Origin: an uncultured Alphaproteobacteria bacterium
Lineage (GTDB): Bacteria; Pseudomonadota; Alphaproteobacteria; Rhizobiales; Beijerinckiaceae
Direction: 5' to 3'
Length of the DNA: 55,589 nt
NCBI GenBank assembly: GCA_937988775.1
Contig: CALKHP010000022.1
Coordinates: forward strand, 1-55,589
The position numbers were made by a program, and so were the translations under genes. Below are positions 42,498-51,211 of the stretch, piece after piece (positions within the stretch are counted from its first letter, which is position 1; every line of letters starts with the position of its first letter). Under the pieces are notes generated by a model. It saw nothing but the letters and a program-made list of their open reading frames with translations, searched no databases and was not told where the DNA came from.

Positions 42498-43766
42498 ATG
42501 CTGCTTGGCTGCATTGCCGACGATTTCACCGGGGCCAGCGATCTGGCCAACACACTGGCCAAGGCCGGCATGGCGACGACGCAATATGTCGGCGTGCCCG
42601 AAGGTGCGCTCGAGGCCGAGGCCGGCGTGATCTCCCTGAAAACGCGCTCGATCCCGGCGGCCGAGGCGGTCAGGCAATCGCTCGCCGCGCTTCAGGCACT
42701 ACAGCGCGCCGGCTGCAAGCAGATCCTGTTCAAATACTGCTCGACCTTCGATTCGACCAAGGAAGGCAATATCGGCCCGGTCGCCGACGCGCTGCTCAAG
42801 GCGCTCGACGCACCGACGGCGATCGTGTGCCCGGCTTTCCCGACCAATGCCCGCACCGTCTACAAGGGTCACCTGTTCGTCGGCGACAAGCCGCTGAACG
42901 AGAGCGGCATGGAAAACCACCCGCTGACGCCAATGACCGACGCCAACTTGGTACGCTGGCTTGGCTACCAGAGCAGCCACAAGGTCGGGCTGATCGCGGC
43001 CGAGACCGTCGCTAAGGGCCCGGCCGCCATCCGCGCGGCGTTCGACGCCGCAGCGGCGCGCGGCGAGCGTCTCGTGGTCTGCGACGCGATTTTCGATCAT
43101 GATCTGATGGCGCTTGGCGCCGCCGCCAACGGCATGCATCTCATCACCGGCGGTTCCGGCATCGCCATGGGACTGCCTGAAAACTTCCGCAAGGCCGGCG
43201 CCATCGGCGCGGCGGCGACGGCTCCCGCCGCTCCCGGCGGCGGCAGCGTGGCGATTGCCGGCAGTTGCTCGATCGCGACCCGCAAGCAGGTCGCCTATCA
43301 TGCGGCGCGCGAACCCCACCTCGCCATCGACCCCGAGCAGGTGCTCGCCGGCAAGCGCACGGTCGAGGACACCGCGCGCTGGGTGCTGGATCAGAAGGAC
43401 AATGCGCTGCCCCTCGTCTCGTCCTCGGCCGACCCGGAGATCGTGCGCGCGCTGCAAGCCAAACACGGCACCGGGAAGATTGCCGAGGCGATCGAAGGGT
43501 TCTTCGCCGCGCTTGCCGCAGCGCTCGTCAAGGCGGGCCGGCACCGCCTGCTGATCGCCGGCGGCGAGACATCGAGCGCCGTCGTCTCGGCGCTTGGCGG
43601 CGCGCCGATGCGCATCGGGCCGGAAATCGATCCCGGCGTGCCGGTTCTGGTCACGCAAGGCGCGGCGCCGCTGGCGCTGGTGCTCAAATCGGGCAATTTC
43701 GGCGCCGAGGATTTCTTCCTCAAGGCGCGCGCCACCATCGACCGCATGGAGCCGGCCCATGCGTGA
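42498..43766 (+). CDS. otnK: 3-oxo-tetronate kinase OtnK
   Basis: A 422-residue kinase of the four-carbon acid sugar kinase (DUF1537) family. It phosphorylates 3-oxo-tetronate to its 4-phosphate. The N-terminal IADDFTGASDLAN, the middle KYCSTFDSTKEGNIGPVADA and the C-terminal GGETSSAVVSALG are family signatures. The ATG at 42498 fits MLLGCIADDFTG; the frame is open upstream. It overlaps otnC by 8 bp. Confidence 0.95.
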   Translation: MLLGCIADDFTGASDLANTLAKAGMATTQYVGVPEGALEAEAGVISLKTRSIPAAEAVRQSLAALQALQRAGCKQILFKYCSTFDSTKEGNIGPVADALLKALDAPTAIVCPAFPTNARTVYKGHLFVGDKPLNESGMENHPLTPMTDANLVRWLGYQSSHKVGLIAAETVAKGPAAIRAAFDAAAARGERLVVCDAIFDHDLMALGAAANGMHLITGGSGIAMGLPENFRKAGAIGAAATAPAAPGGGSVAIAGSCSIATRKQVAYHAAREPHLAIDPEQVLAGKRTVEDTARWVLDQKDNALPLVSSSADPEIVRALQAKHGTGKIAEAIEGFFAALAAALVKAGRHRLLIAGGETSSAVVSALGGAPMRIGPEIDPGVPVLVTQGAAPLALVLKSGNFGAEDFFLKARATIDRMEPAHA

Positions 43767-44400
43767 CGAAGCAGCGCTGCGCGATCTGCTGTGCGTGATC
43801 GCCAAATCCTTCTTCGATCGCGGCATGGCGGTCGGCACGGCTGGCAATATCAGCGTCAGGCTGGATGACGGCTATCTCGTCACGCCGACCAATGGCTGCC
43901 TCGGGCGGCTGGAGCCGGCACGGCTGAGCCGTCTCGACGCCGATTGGCGGCATGTCTCGGGCGACAAGCCGACCAAGGAACTGTTCATGCACCGCGCGTT
44001 CTATGAGACGCGGGCGACAGTCGAAGCGGTGGTGCATCTCCATTCGACCTACGCGACCGCCGTCTCGATGCTGCCGGGTGCGCCGGCTCTCGATCCGATC
44101 CCGCCCGTCTCGCCCTATTACGTCATGCGCGTCGGCCATATGCCGCTCGTGCCCTATATCCGGCCCGGCGCCGAGGAGATCGGCCACGCCATCCGGGCGT
44201 TCGAAGGCCGTTATTCGTCGGTGCTGCTCGCCCATCACGGCCCGGTCGTCGCCGGCAAGTCGCTCGCCGATGCCGCCAGCGCGGCCGACGAACTGGAAGA
44301 GACCGCCAAGCTGCATATGCTGTTGCTGAACCAGGCGCCGCGCTCTCTCACGGAAGCCGAAATCGGCGATCTCGTCCGCACCTTCAAGCTCGATTGGTAA
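43759..44400 (+). CDS. otnC: 3-oxo-tetronate 4-phosphate decarboxylase OtnC (class II aldolase family)
   Basis: A 213-residue class II aldolase/adducin-fold enzyme that decarboxylates the OtnK product to dihydroxyacetone phosphate. Glycine loop GTAGNISVRL, the SGDKPTKELFMH segment, zinc-ligand VVHLHSTYATAVS and LLAHHGPVVAG are visible. The start overlaps the otnK stop, so translation is coupled. The frame is open upstream inside otnK and was trimmed. Confidence 0.94.
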   Translation: MRDEAALRDLLCVIAKSFFDRGMAVGTAGNISVRLDDGYLVTPTNGCLGRLEPARLSRLDADWRHVSGDKPTKELFMHRAFYETRATVEAVVHLHSTYATAVSMLPGAPALDPIPPVSPYYVMRVGHMPLVPYIRPGAEEIGHAIRAFEGRYSSVLLAHHGPVVAGKSLADAASAADELEETAKLHMLLLNQAPRSLTEAEIGDLVRTFKLDW

Positions 44401-44404
44401 TGCC

Positions 44405-44788
44405 ATGACACGGCACATCGCCCTGATCGCCCATGACAAGACAAAGCCGGCGCTGGCCGATTGGGTCGCGGCGCACCAGGCAGCGCTCGGCCCGCACCGG
44501 CTCGTCGCCACCGGCACCACCGGCGCCGTGTTGATGGACCGTTGCCCCGGCCTGAGCATCGATCGCGTCAATAGCGGCCCGCTCGGCGGCGATCAGCAGA
44601 TCGGCGCGCTCATCGCCGAAGGCAAGGTCGATGTCGTGGTGTTCTTCATCGATCCGCTCTCGCCCATGCCGCACGACGTCGACGTCAAGGCGCTGACGCG
44701 GCTTTGCGTCGTCTACGACGTGCCGCTCGCCATGAGCGCGGCGACGGCGGATGCCTTCGTCGCCGCCGGCTTGTTCGCACGAGGCTAA
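44405..44788 (+). CDS. mgsA: Methylglyoxal synthase
   Basis: A 127-residue enzyme that converts dihydroxyacetone phosphate to methylglyoxal and phosphate. Active-site residues are in place: His10 (IAHDKTK), Asp63 in SGPLGGDQQIGALI, and His90 and Asp93 in MPHDVDVKAL. TGTTG, which binds phosphate, is at 36-40. It is shorter at the C-terminus than the E. coli enzyme. It begins four bases after otnC, whose product is its substrate. Confidence 0.93.
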   Translation: MTRHIALIAHDKTKPALADWVAAHQAALGPHRLVATGTTGAVLMDRCPGLSIDRVNSGPLGGDQQIGALIAEGKVDVVVFFIDPLSPMPHDVDVKALTRLCVVYDVPLAMSAATADAFVAAGLFARG

Positions 44789-44907
44789 GCGGCAGGCTTT
44801 GCGCCTGCCGAGCCATGTTTCGGCAGGCTCAGCAGGAGGTGGCGCGATCGAACCAGGCCCTCGCCCTCTCCTGCCATGGAGAGGGCTCGCCCCCTGCCCG
44901 TTCCTTG

Positions 44908-45711
44908 TTACTTGCCCAGTGCGGACGCAACCGCGCGCTTGGCCATCACGCCGATCAGGTGGCCGCGATATTCCGGCGAGCCGTGAATATCGCCGTTGAT
45001 GCCCTCCGGCCCGTGTTCGAGTCCGTCGAGCGACTTGACCGCGAAGCGCGCCTTGAGCGCCGCTTCGGCGGCGGCCCAGCGGAACACGCCGTCGGCGCCC
45101 GCCCCCGTCACCGTGACGCGGATATCGCTGCCGCGCTTGGCGACCGCGACGCCGACCAGCGCATAGCGCGAGGCCGGATGGCGGAACTTGGCGTAGCCGA
45201 ACTTGCCCGGAATCGGGAACGACACTTTGGTGATGATCTCGCCATCTTCGAGCGCCGTGGTGAACAGGCCCTGGAAATACTCGTCGGCCGGAATCTTGCG
45301 CTTGTTGGTGATCACGGTCGCGCCCATCGCCAGCAGCGCCGCCGGATAATCGGCGGAGGGGTCGTTATTGGCGACCGAGCCGCCGATCGTGCCCTTGTGG
45401 CGCACGGCCGGATCGCCGATCAGCCCGGCAAGCGCGGCGAGGCCCGGAATGGCTTCGCCGACAATCGCCGAGGTCGTGACCTCGTAATGCGTCGACATGG
45501 CGCCGATCACCAGCGAGCGCCCCTTGACGGCGATGCCCTTCAGGTCGTCGACGCGGCTGAGATCGATCAGATGCGGCGGCGCCGCCAGACGCTGCTTCAT
45601 GGTCGGCAGCAGCGTCTGTCCGCCAGCGAGCAGCTTGGCGTCCTCCTTCTTGGCGAGCAAGCCGGCCGCCTGCCGGACGGTCGCCGGCCGATGATAATCG
45701 AATGCGTACAT
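44908..45711 (-). CDS. Molybdenum hydroxylase FAD subunit (CoxM-like)
   Basis: A 267-residue FAD-binding subunit of a xanthine dehydrogenase/CO dehydrogenase-type enzyme. FAD motifs are AGGQTLLPTMKQRL and TIGGSVANNDPSADYP. It is the last gene of a leftward trio with the 2Fe-2S and molybdopterin subunits. A palindromic repeat lies between it and the large-subunit gene. Confidence 0.94.
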   Translation of the reverse strand: MYAFDYHRPATVRQAAGLLAKKEDAKLLAGGQTLLPTMKQRLAAPPHLIDLSRVDDLKGIAVKGRSLVIGAMSTHYEVTTSAIVGEAIPGLAALAGLIGDPAVRHKGTIGGSVANNDPSADYPAALLAMGATVITNKRKIPADEYFQGLFTTALEDGEIITKVSFPIPGKFGYAKFRHPASRYALVGVAVAKRGSDIRVTVTGAGADGVFRWAAAEAALKARFAVKSLDGLEHGPEGINGDIHGSPEYRGHLIGVMAKRAVASALGK

Positions 45712-45726
45712 GACGTGCTCCTCAGA

Positions 45727-45770
45727 GCATTTTCAGAAGAAGTGGATGCCGGTTCTTCGTAAGAAAATGC
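45727..45770. repeat. Extragenic palindrome, family 2, copy A
   Basis: GCATTTTC...GAAAATGC with inner GAAGAA/TTCTTC and the core GTGGATGCCGG. A relative lies at 54388-54433. Both resemble a palindromic element common between genes in Hyphomicrobiales genomes. Confidence 0.7.
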
Positions 45771-45804
45771 GGTAAAATGGAAAATTACAGCCTGTTTCCC
45801 GGGC

Positions 45805-48171
45805 CTATTCGGCCGCCAGCTTGTGAACGGTCTTCTGCGCGGCCTTCCACACCGCCTGCGGCGTGGCCGGCATGGCGATGTCCTCATGGCCGAGCGCATC
45901 GGTGATGGCGTTGATCAGCGCCGGCGGCGAGGCGATGGCGCCGGCCTCGCCGCAGCCCTTGATGCCGAGCGGGTTGGACGGGCACGGCGTCGAGGTCGTT
46001 GCGATCTGGTAGAGTGGGAAGTCCTCGGCGCGCGGCATGCGATAATCCATGTAGCTCGCCGTGACGAGCTGGCCGCTTTGATCGTAGACCGCGCCTTCCA
46101 TCATCGCCTGGCCAATGCCCTGCGCGATGCCGCCATGCACCTGGCCCTCGACGATGAGCGGGTTGATCAGCACGCCGAAATCATCCACCGCCGTCCAGCG
46201 GTCGACGCGCGTGACGCCGGTTTCGGGGTCGATCTCGACCTCGGCGATATGCACGCCCGAGGGGAAGGTGAAGTTCTTCGGATCGTAGAACGCGCCCTCC
46301 TTCAGGCCGGGCTCCAGTTCCTGCCCGTCGAACTTATGCGCGACATAGGCCTGCAGCGCGACCTCGCCGAACGAGAGCCCCTTGTCGGTGCCCTTCACGG
46401 TGAAGCGGCCATCCTTGAACTCGATGTCGCTCTCGGAGGCTTCCAGGCAATAGGCCGCGACCTTCTTCGCCTTGGCCTCGACCTTGTCGAGCGCCTTGAC
46501 GATCGCCGACATGCCAACCGCGCCGGAGCGCGAGCCGTAGGTGCCCATGCCCATCTGCACCTTGTCGGTATCGCCATGGATGATGCTGACCTGCTCCATC
46601 GGGATACCGAGCCGCGCCGAGACTAGCTGGGCGAAGGTCGTCTCGTGGCCCTGCCCGTGCGCATGTGAGCCGGTGAGGATTTCGACGGTGCCTACCGGAT
46701 TGACGCGCACTTCCGCCGATTCCCACAAGCCGACGCCGGCGCCGAGCGAGCCGACCGCCGCCGAGGGCGCGATGCCGCATGCCTCGATATAGGCGGAGAA
46801 TCCGAGCCCGCGCAGCAGGCCCTTGCGGGCGCTCTCGCGCTTGCGCCGGCCGAGCCCCTTATAGTCGGCGAGTTCGAGCGCCTTCTTCAGCGAGGCGTTA
46901 TAGTCGCCAATGTCGTAGCACATGATCACCGGCGTCTGGTGCGGGAAGGAGCGCACGAAATTGCGCTGCCGGAACGCGGCCGGGTCCATGCCGATCTGGC
47001 GCGCCGTCACCTCCATCAGCCGCTCGACGACGAAGGTCGCCTCGGGCCGGCCGGCGCCGCGATAGGCATCGACCGGCGCGGTGTTGGTGTAGACGCCATC
47101 GACCTCGGCATAGATCGCCGGGATGTCGTATTGGCCCGACAGCAGCGGCGCGTAGAGATAGGTCGGCACCGAGGACGAGAAGGTCGACAGATACGCGCCG
47201 AGATTGGCCTTGGTGTGGACCCTCAAGCCGAGAATCTTGCCAGCGGCATCGGTCGCCAGTTCCGCCTTGGTGACATGATCGCGGCCATGCGCGCTGGCGA
47301 GGAACTCCTCCGTGCGCTCGGCGACCCATTTCACCGGCCGGCCAACTTTCTTGGCCGCCCAGACGCACACCGTCTCCTCGGCATAGATGAAGATCTTCGA
47401 GCCGAAGCCGCCGCCGACATCGGGCGCGATGACGCGCAGCTTGTTCTCCGGCGCGATGCCGATGAAGGCCGACAGCACGAGGCGCGCGACATGCGGGTTC
47501 TGGCTCGTGGTGTAGAGCGTAAAATTGTCGGTGCCCGAATCATAGTCGCCGACCGCGGCGCGCGGCTCCATCGCATTGGCGACGAGCCGGTTGTTGACAA
47601 GATCGATCGTCGTGACGTGGCTCGCCTTGGCGAAGGCGGCATCGGTCGCGGCCTTGTCGCCGAGATGCCAGTTGAACACGGTGTTGTTCGGCGCTTCGTC
47701 ATGCACTTGCGCCGCGCCCTTGGCCTGCGTCTTGGCCGGATCGACGGCAGCCGGCAGCACCTCGTAATCGACGACGATCTTCTCGGCTGCGTCCTTGGCT
47801 TCAGCCAGCGTCTCGGCGATCACCACCGCGACATGGTCGCCGACATAGCGCACCTTGCCCTGCGCCAGCGCCGGATGCGGCCCGGCCTTCATTGGCGAAC
47901 CGTCCTTGGAATGGATCATCCAGCCGCAGATCAGCCCGCCGATCTTGTCGGCGGCGAGATCGTCGCCGGTGAGCACGGCGACGACGCCCGGCGCATGCTG
48001 CGCCTCGTGCAGGTCGATGCGCCTGATCCTGGCATGGGCATGCGGCGAGCGTAGGAAGAAGGCATGCGCCTGGCCGGGCCGGCCAATATCGTCGACATAA
48101 CGGCCCTTGCCGGTGACGAACCGCTGGTCTTCGGTGCGGCGGACGGATTGACCGATTTGCGCCACGCTCAT
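45805..48171 (-). CDS. Molybdenum hydroxylase large (molybdopterin) subunit (CoxL-like)
   Basis: A 788-residue catalytic subunit of the xanthine oxidase family. GGFGSKIFIYAEE and DAYRGAGRPEATFVVERLM are in the molybdenum domain. The loop reads AYRGAGR, not the AYRCSFR of true CO dehydrogenase, so another substrate is likely. GCGEAGAI near the C-terminus carries the catalytic Glu. GGAGGAG precedes the ATG at 48171; the longer frame upstream is not conserved. Confidence 0.94.
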   Translation of the reverse strand: MSVAQIGQSVRRTEDQRFVTGKGRYVDDIGRPGQAHAFFLRSPHAHARIRRIDLHEAQHAPGVVAVLTGDDLAADKIGGLICGWMIHSKDGSPMKAGPHPALAQGKVRYVGDHVAVVIAETLAEAKDAAEKIVVDYEVLPAAVDPAKTQAKGAAQVHDEAPNNTVFNWHLGDKAATDAAFAKASHVTTIDLVNNRLVANAMEPRAAVGDYDSGTDNFTLYTTSQNPHVARLVLSAFIGIAPENKLRVIAPDVGGGFGSKIFIYAEETVCVWAAKKVGRPVKWVAERTEEFLASAHGRDHVTKAELATDAAGKILGLRVHTKANLGAYLSTFSSSVPTYLYAPLLSGQYDIPAIYAEVDGVYTNTAPVDAYRGAGRPEATFVVERLMEVTARQIGMDPAAFRQRNFVRSFPHQTPVIMCYDIGDYNASLKKALELADYKGLGRRKRESARKGLLRGLGFSAYIEACGIAPSAAVGSLGAGVGLWESAEVRVNPVGTVEILTGSHAHGQGHETTFAQLVSARLGIPMEQVSIIHGDTDKVQMGMGTYGSRSGAVGMSAIVKALDKVEAKAKKVAAYCLEASESDIEFKDGRFTVKGTDKGLSFGEVALQAYVAHKFDGQELEPGLKEGAFYDPKNFTFPSGVHIAEVEIDPETGVTRVDRWTAVDDFGVLINPLIVEGQVHGGIAQGIGQAMMEGAVYDQSGQLVTASYMDYRMPRAEDFPLYQIATTSTPCPSNPLGIKGCGEAGAIASPPALINAITDALGHEDIAMPATPQAVWKAAQKTVHKLAAE

Positions 48172-48258
48172 GACTTTTCTCCTCCCCGAGAAACCGCAAT
48201 CAACGACAATGCAATCAACCTTGGCACTCACCCCTGGCGCGTGCCCGGAACCGGCCGC

Positions 48259-48753
48259 TTATTCCGCGGCCTGGGCCGAAACCTGCCCCGCCATCGCTTC
48301 CGCCCCGGCGGCGATCGCCTTGACGATATTGTGATAGCCGGTGCAGCGGCAGATATTGCCGTCGAGTTCCTCGCGGATCGTGTGCTCCTCGAGGTGATTG
48401 CCCTTGCGCTGCACCAGATCGACCGCCGTCATGATCATGCCCGGCGTGCAGAAGCCGCATTGCAGGCCGTGATGCTCGCGAAACGCCTCCTGCATCGGGT
48501 GCAGTTCGCCATTATGCGCCAGCCCCTCGATGGTGGTGACGCTGGCGCCGTCGCAGCTTGCCGCGAGCGTCGTGCAGGCCTTGATCGCGTGGCCGTCGAC
48601 ATGCACGACGCAGGCGCCGCACTGGCTGGTATCGCAGCCGACATGCGTGCCGGTGAGCCGGAGGTTCTCGCGCAGGAACTGCACCAGCAAGGTGCGCGGG
48701 TCGATCTTGGCAGCCACCGGCTTGCCGTTGACCGTCAGGTTAACGGTTGTCAT
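48259..48753 (-). CDS. Molybdenum hydroxylase 2Fe-2S subunit (CoxS-like)
   Basis: A 164-residue subunit with two [2Fe-2S] clusters. The plant-type cluster uses the CDTSQCGAC motif and a later Cys (KACTTLAAS). The second uses CGFCTPGM and CRCTGYHNIV. The gene order small, large, medium differs from the classic cox order of medium, small, large. It passes electrons from the Mo centre to FAD. Confidence 0.96.
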   Translation of the reverse strand: MTTVNLTVNGKPVAAKIDPRTLLVQFLRENLRLTGTHVGCDTSQCGACVVHVDGHAIKACTTLAASCDGASVTTIEGLAHNGELHPMQEAFREHHGLQCGFCTPGMIMTAVDLVQRKGNHLEEHTIREELDGNICRCTGYHNIVKAIAAGAEAMAGQVSAQAAE

Positions 48754-48955
48754 GCATCCCTCCCTTGCTGCGGGGCTCGCGCCAGCACGCAGCGTTGCGC
48801 AACTCTCGGCAAAAGCGGCCTCCGTTCCCGTCAGGGGACAGAACGCCAGTTTGGACCTAATTCAATGTGAACCTGGGAGTTTCAGGGGTCAAGCGAGCAA
48901 GGGAAATTTCGATGGTGGAAAAAATCGCCGTTTTGGCCGCGTTTTCCACTCGGGA

Positions 48956-49732
48956 CTATATGACGACGGAGGTGGACGCCCCATCCATGCCGATATTGAC
49001 GCCGGTGACGTAGCTGGCGCGGTCCGAGGCCAGGAACACCGTCATGTTGGCGAGGTCTTCGGGGCTGGCGAAGCGGCCCAGCGGGATACGCGAGGTGCCG
49101 AGCGCCTTGGCCTCCGCGACGGAGATGCCACGCGAACGCGCCGTCACTTCCAGCGCCTCCTGCACGCGCGTCGTCTCGGTCAGGCCCGGGTTGAGTCCGA
49201 GCACCCGCACGCCCTGCCTGGCATAGGCCTTGGCAAGGCCGACGGTTGCCAGCATCAGCGCCGCATTGGCCGACCCACCGGCGAGATGCTCGCTGGCCGC
49301 GACCTTGCCGCCATGGCCGATGATGTTGACGATCACGCCGGAGCCGCGTTTCGCCATCAGTTTGACGACCGGATCCATGACATTGATATAGCTGAAATAC
49401 TTGGCGTCCATCGCCGCATGCCAGAACGCCGGCGTCAGGTCGTCCGGCGCTGCGCGCTTGGCCGCGCCCGCGCTGTTGACGAGAATGTCGATGGCGCCGA
49501 GTTCGCGCTCGACCTTTTCCACCATCGCCGCCGCCTGCCCCGCATCGATCAGGTCGGCCGCGGCGCCAATCGCCCCGGCAAGCTTCGCCAGCGCCGCGTC
49601 GATATTGGCTTGCGAGCGCGAGACGATCGCGACCTTGGCGCCTTCCTCGAGAAACAACCGAGCGCAGGCGAAGCCAATGCCCTTGGAGCCGCCGGTGACC
49701 AGCACGCGCTTGCCGGCAAGATCGAGATTCAT
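48956..49732 (-). CDS. SDR-fold protein lacking catalytic residues
   Basis: A 258-residue short-chain dehydrogenase fold. The nucleotide-binding motif TGGSKGIG at 13-20 and NSAG at 86-89 are intact. At the catalytic positions Ser, Tyr and Lys are replaced by Gly139, Gly152 and Asn156 (IIGHGG and AGGSANAAL). The family normally needs YxxxK for reduction. A subgroup with this pattern seems to exist, but its reaction is unclear. It lies upstream of the CoxG-like gene's 3' end, same strand. Confidence 0.88.
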   Translation of the reverse strand: MNLDLAGKRVLVTGGSKGIGFACARLFLEEGAKVAIVSRSQANIDAALAKLAGAIGAAADLIDAGQAAAMVEKVERELGAIDILVNSAGAAKRAAPDDLTPAFWHAAMDAKYFSYINVMDPVVKLMAKRGSGVIVNIIGHGGKVAASEHLAGGSANAALMLATVGLAKAYARQGVRVLGLNPGLTETTRVQEALEVTARSRGISVAEAKALGTSRIPLGRFASPEDLANMTVFLASDRASYVTGVNIGMDGASTSVVI

Positions 49733-49803
49733 GAATTGAACTCCAAATAATCGAATTTCAAATCTGCTGCGCAGCCACCTTGTGCGGTGGCCACTGAATC
49801 CCG

Positions 49804-50256
49804 CTAGCCCTCGGTGGTCGCCTTGGCGAAGCTGACGAAGAATTTATCGGCGAGGTTCTTGGCGACGCCGTTGACGAGTCGCCCGCCAAGCTGGGCCAGC
49901 TTGCCGCCGATCTGCGCCTCGACATCATAGGCGAGCCTTGTGCCGCCATCGTCGTTATCGCTGAGCCTGACATTGGCGCCGCCCTTGGCGAAGCCCGCGA
50001 CTCCGCCCTCGCCTTCGCCGGAAATCCGGTAGCCGTTCGGCGGGTCGAGGTCGCTCAGGTTGACCTTGCCCTTGAATGACGCGCTGACCGGGCCGACCTT
50101 GACCTTGGCCACCGCCTCGAAGCTGGTGTCCGAGGTTTTCTCCAGGCTCTGGCAGCCCGGGATGCAGGCTTTCAGCACCTCCGGATCGTTCAGCTTCTGC
50201 CAGACCACCTCGCGGCTGGCCGGCAGGTCGACCTCGCCCTGCATCGTCATCGCCAT
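49804..50256 (-). CDS. CoxG-like SRPBCC protein
   Basis: A 150-residue SRPBCC-fold protein of the carbon monoxide dehydrogenase subunit G family. It starts MAMTMQGEVDLPASREVVW and has DPEVLKACIPGCQSLE and GQ/GGKLAQLGGRLVNGVAKNLADKFF. CoxG proteins help localise or mature molybdenum hydroxylases at the membrane; this copy lacks the long C-terminal anchor. Its frame was trimmed to the conserved start. Confidence 0.92.
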   Translation of the reverse strand: MAMTMQGEVDLPASREVVWQKLNDPEVLKACIPGCQSLEKTSDTSFEAVAKVKVGPVSASFKGKVNLSDLDPPNGYRISGEGEGGVAGFAKGGANVRLSDNDDGGTRLAYDVEAQIGGKLAQLGGRLVNGVAKNLADKFFVSFAKATTEG

Positions 50257-50431
50257 GGGGTATCTCCGTGTTGTCGAGGGATTTGCACCTTGCGGTGAAC
50301 TTATGTTCGCGTCGGCGGTTGCCGCGCGCGCGCCGCTGGCTAATCTAGCGGCCTCGCGCCGCTTCGCCAGCGCAATTTCTCGAAACGGTCGCAAATGGCC
50401 GCCAGCACGCCGTCAACAGGACATTCCGCGC

Positions 50432-51211
50432 ATGCCGATCATGAAACTCGACCGAGGCCACTTCAACGTGGAACTCGCCGGCTCCGAAAGCGCCCCGCCC
50501 TTGATGCTGTCGAATTCGCTCGGCACGAATCTCGGCATGTGGGACGACCAGATGCCGGAACTGGCAAAGCGCTTCCACGTCGTGCGCTACGATTCTCGCG
50601 GCCACGGCAAGAGCATCGCCGAGCCGGGCCCCTATTCAATCGCCGACCTCGCCGCCGACGCGCTCGCCATTCTCGACCGGCTCGGGCTCGAGCGCGTCCA
50701 TTGGCTTGGCCTGTCGAAGGGCGGCATGGTCGGCCAGTGGCTGCTGACCCACGCGCCGCAGCGCCTGCGTAAGACGATCCTCTCCAACACCGCCGCCTGC
50801 ATGCCGCCTGCCAATAACTGGAACGGCCGCATCCGCACCGTGCATGCCAAGGGCATGCAAGCGATCACCCCGGCGGTGCTCGAGCGCTGGTTCACGCCGG
50901 AGTTCCGCCAGCGCGAGCCGGCCAAGGTGGCGCGCATCGCGGCCATGCTGCATGCGACGCCAGCGGAAGGCTATGCCGGCTGCTGCGCCGCCATCCGCGA
51001 CATGGACCAGCGCGAGGCGCTTCACGCCGTCACGGCCAAGGATGTGCTCGTCATCACCGGCGCGCGCGATCCTTCCACGCCGCCGGCCGATGGCGACCTG
51101 ATCCGGCACAGCATCAAGGGCGCGAAAGGCGCCAGCCTCGATGCCGCGCATCTGTCGAATATCGAACAACCGCAGGCTTTCACCCGCGCCGTTCTGGAGT
51201 TCCTGGCATGA
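50432..51211 (+). CDS. pcaD: 3-oxoadipate enol-lactonase-like alpha/beta hydrolase
   Basis: A 259-residue hydrolase resembling PcaD, which opens 3-oxoadipate enol-lactone. LSNSLGTNLGMWDDQMPEL and VRYDSRGHGKS are typical, with nucleophile Ser95 in WLGLSKGGMVGQW, and the catalytic His in LDAAHLSNIEQP. It overlaps a pcaC-like gene by 4 bp. No pcaG, pcaH, pcaB or catechol genes are nearby, so it may act on another lactone. A second ATG at 50441 is possible. Confidence 0.85.
   Translation: MPIMKLDRGHFNVELAGSESAPPLMLSNSLGTNLGMWDDQMPELAKRFHVVRYDSRGHGKSIAEPGPYSIADLAADALAILDRLGLERVHWLGLSKGGMVGQWLLTHAPQRLRKTILSNTAACMPPANNWNGRIRTVHAKGMQAITPAVLERWFTPEFRQREPAKVARIAAMLHATPAEGYAGCCAAIRDMDQREALHAVTAKDVLVITGARDPSTPPADGDLIRHSIKGAKGASLDAAHLSNIEQPQAFTRAVLEFLA

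Noticed and set aside
44789..44812. Hairpin CGGCAGGC/GCCTGCCG after mgsA as a firm terminator
   Set aside because: The 8-bp stem is good, but no T-run follows, so it is left as a possibility only.
45805..48171. True aerobic CO dehydrogenase
   Set aside because: The active-site loop reads AYRGAGR rather than AYRCSFR, and the subunit gene order differs.
48172..48231. Upstream extension of the molybdenum hydroxylase large subunit
   Set aside because: The strong GGAGGAG ribosome site and the conserved MSVAQIGQ start lie downstream of it.
50060..50431. Long N-terminal extension of the enol-lactonase frame
   Set aside because: It is antisense to the CoxG-like gene and its translation does not resemble any hydrolase N-terminus.
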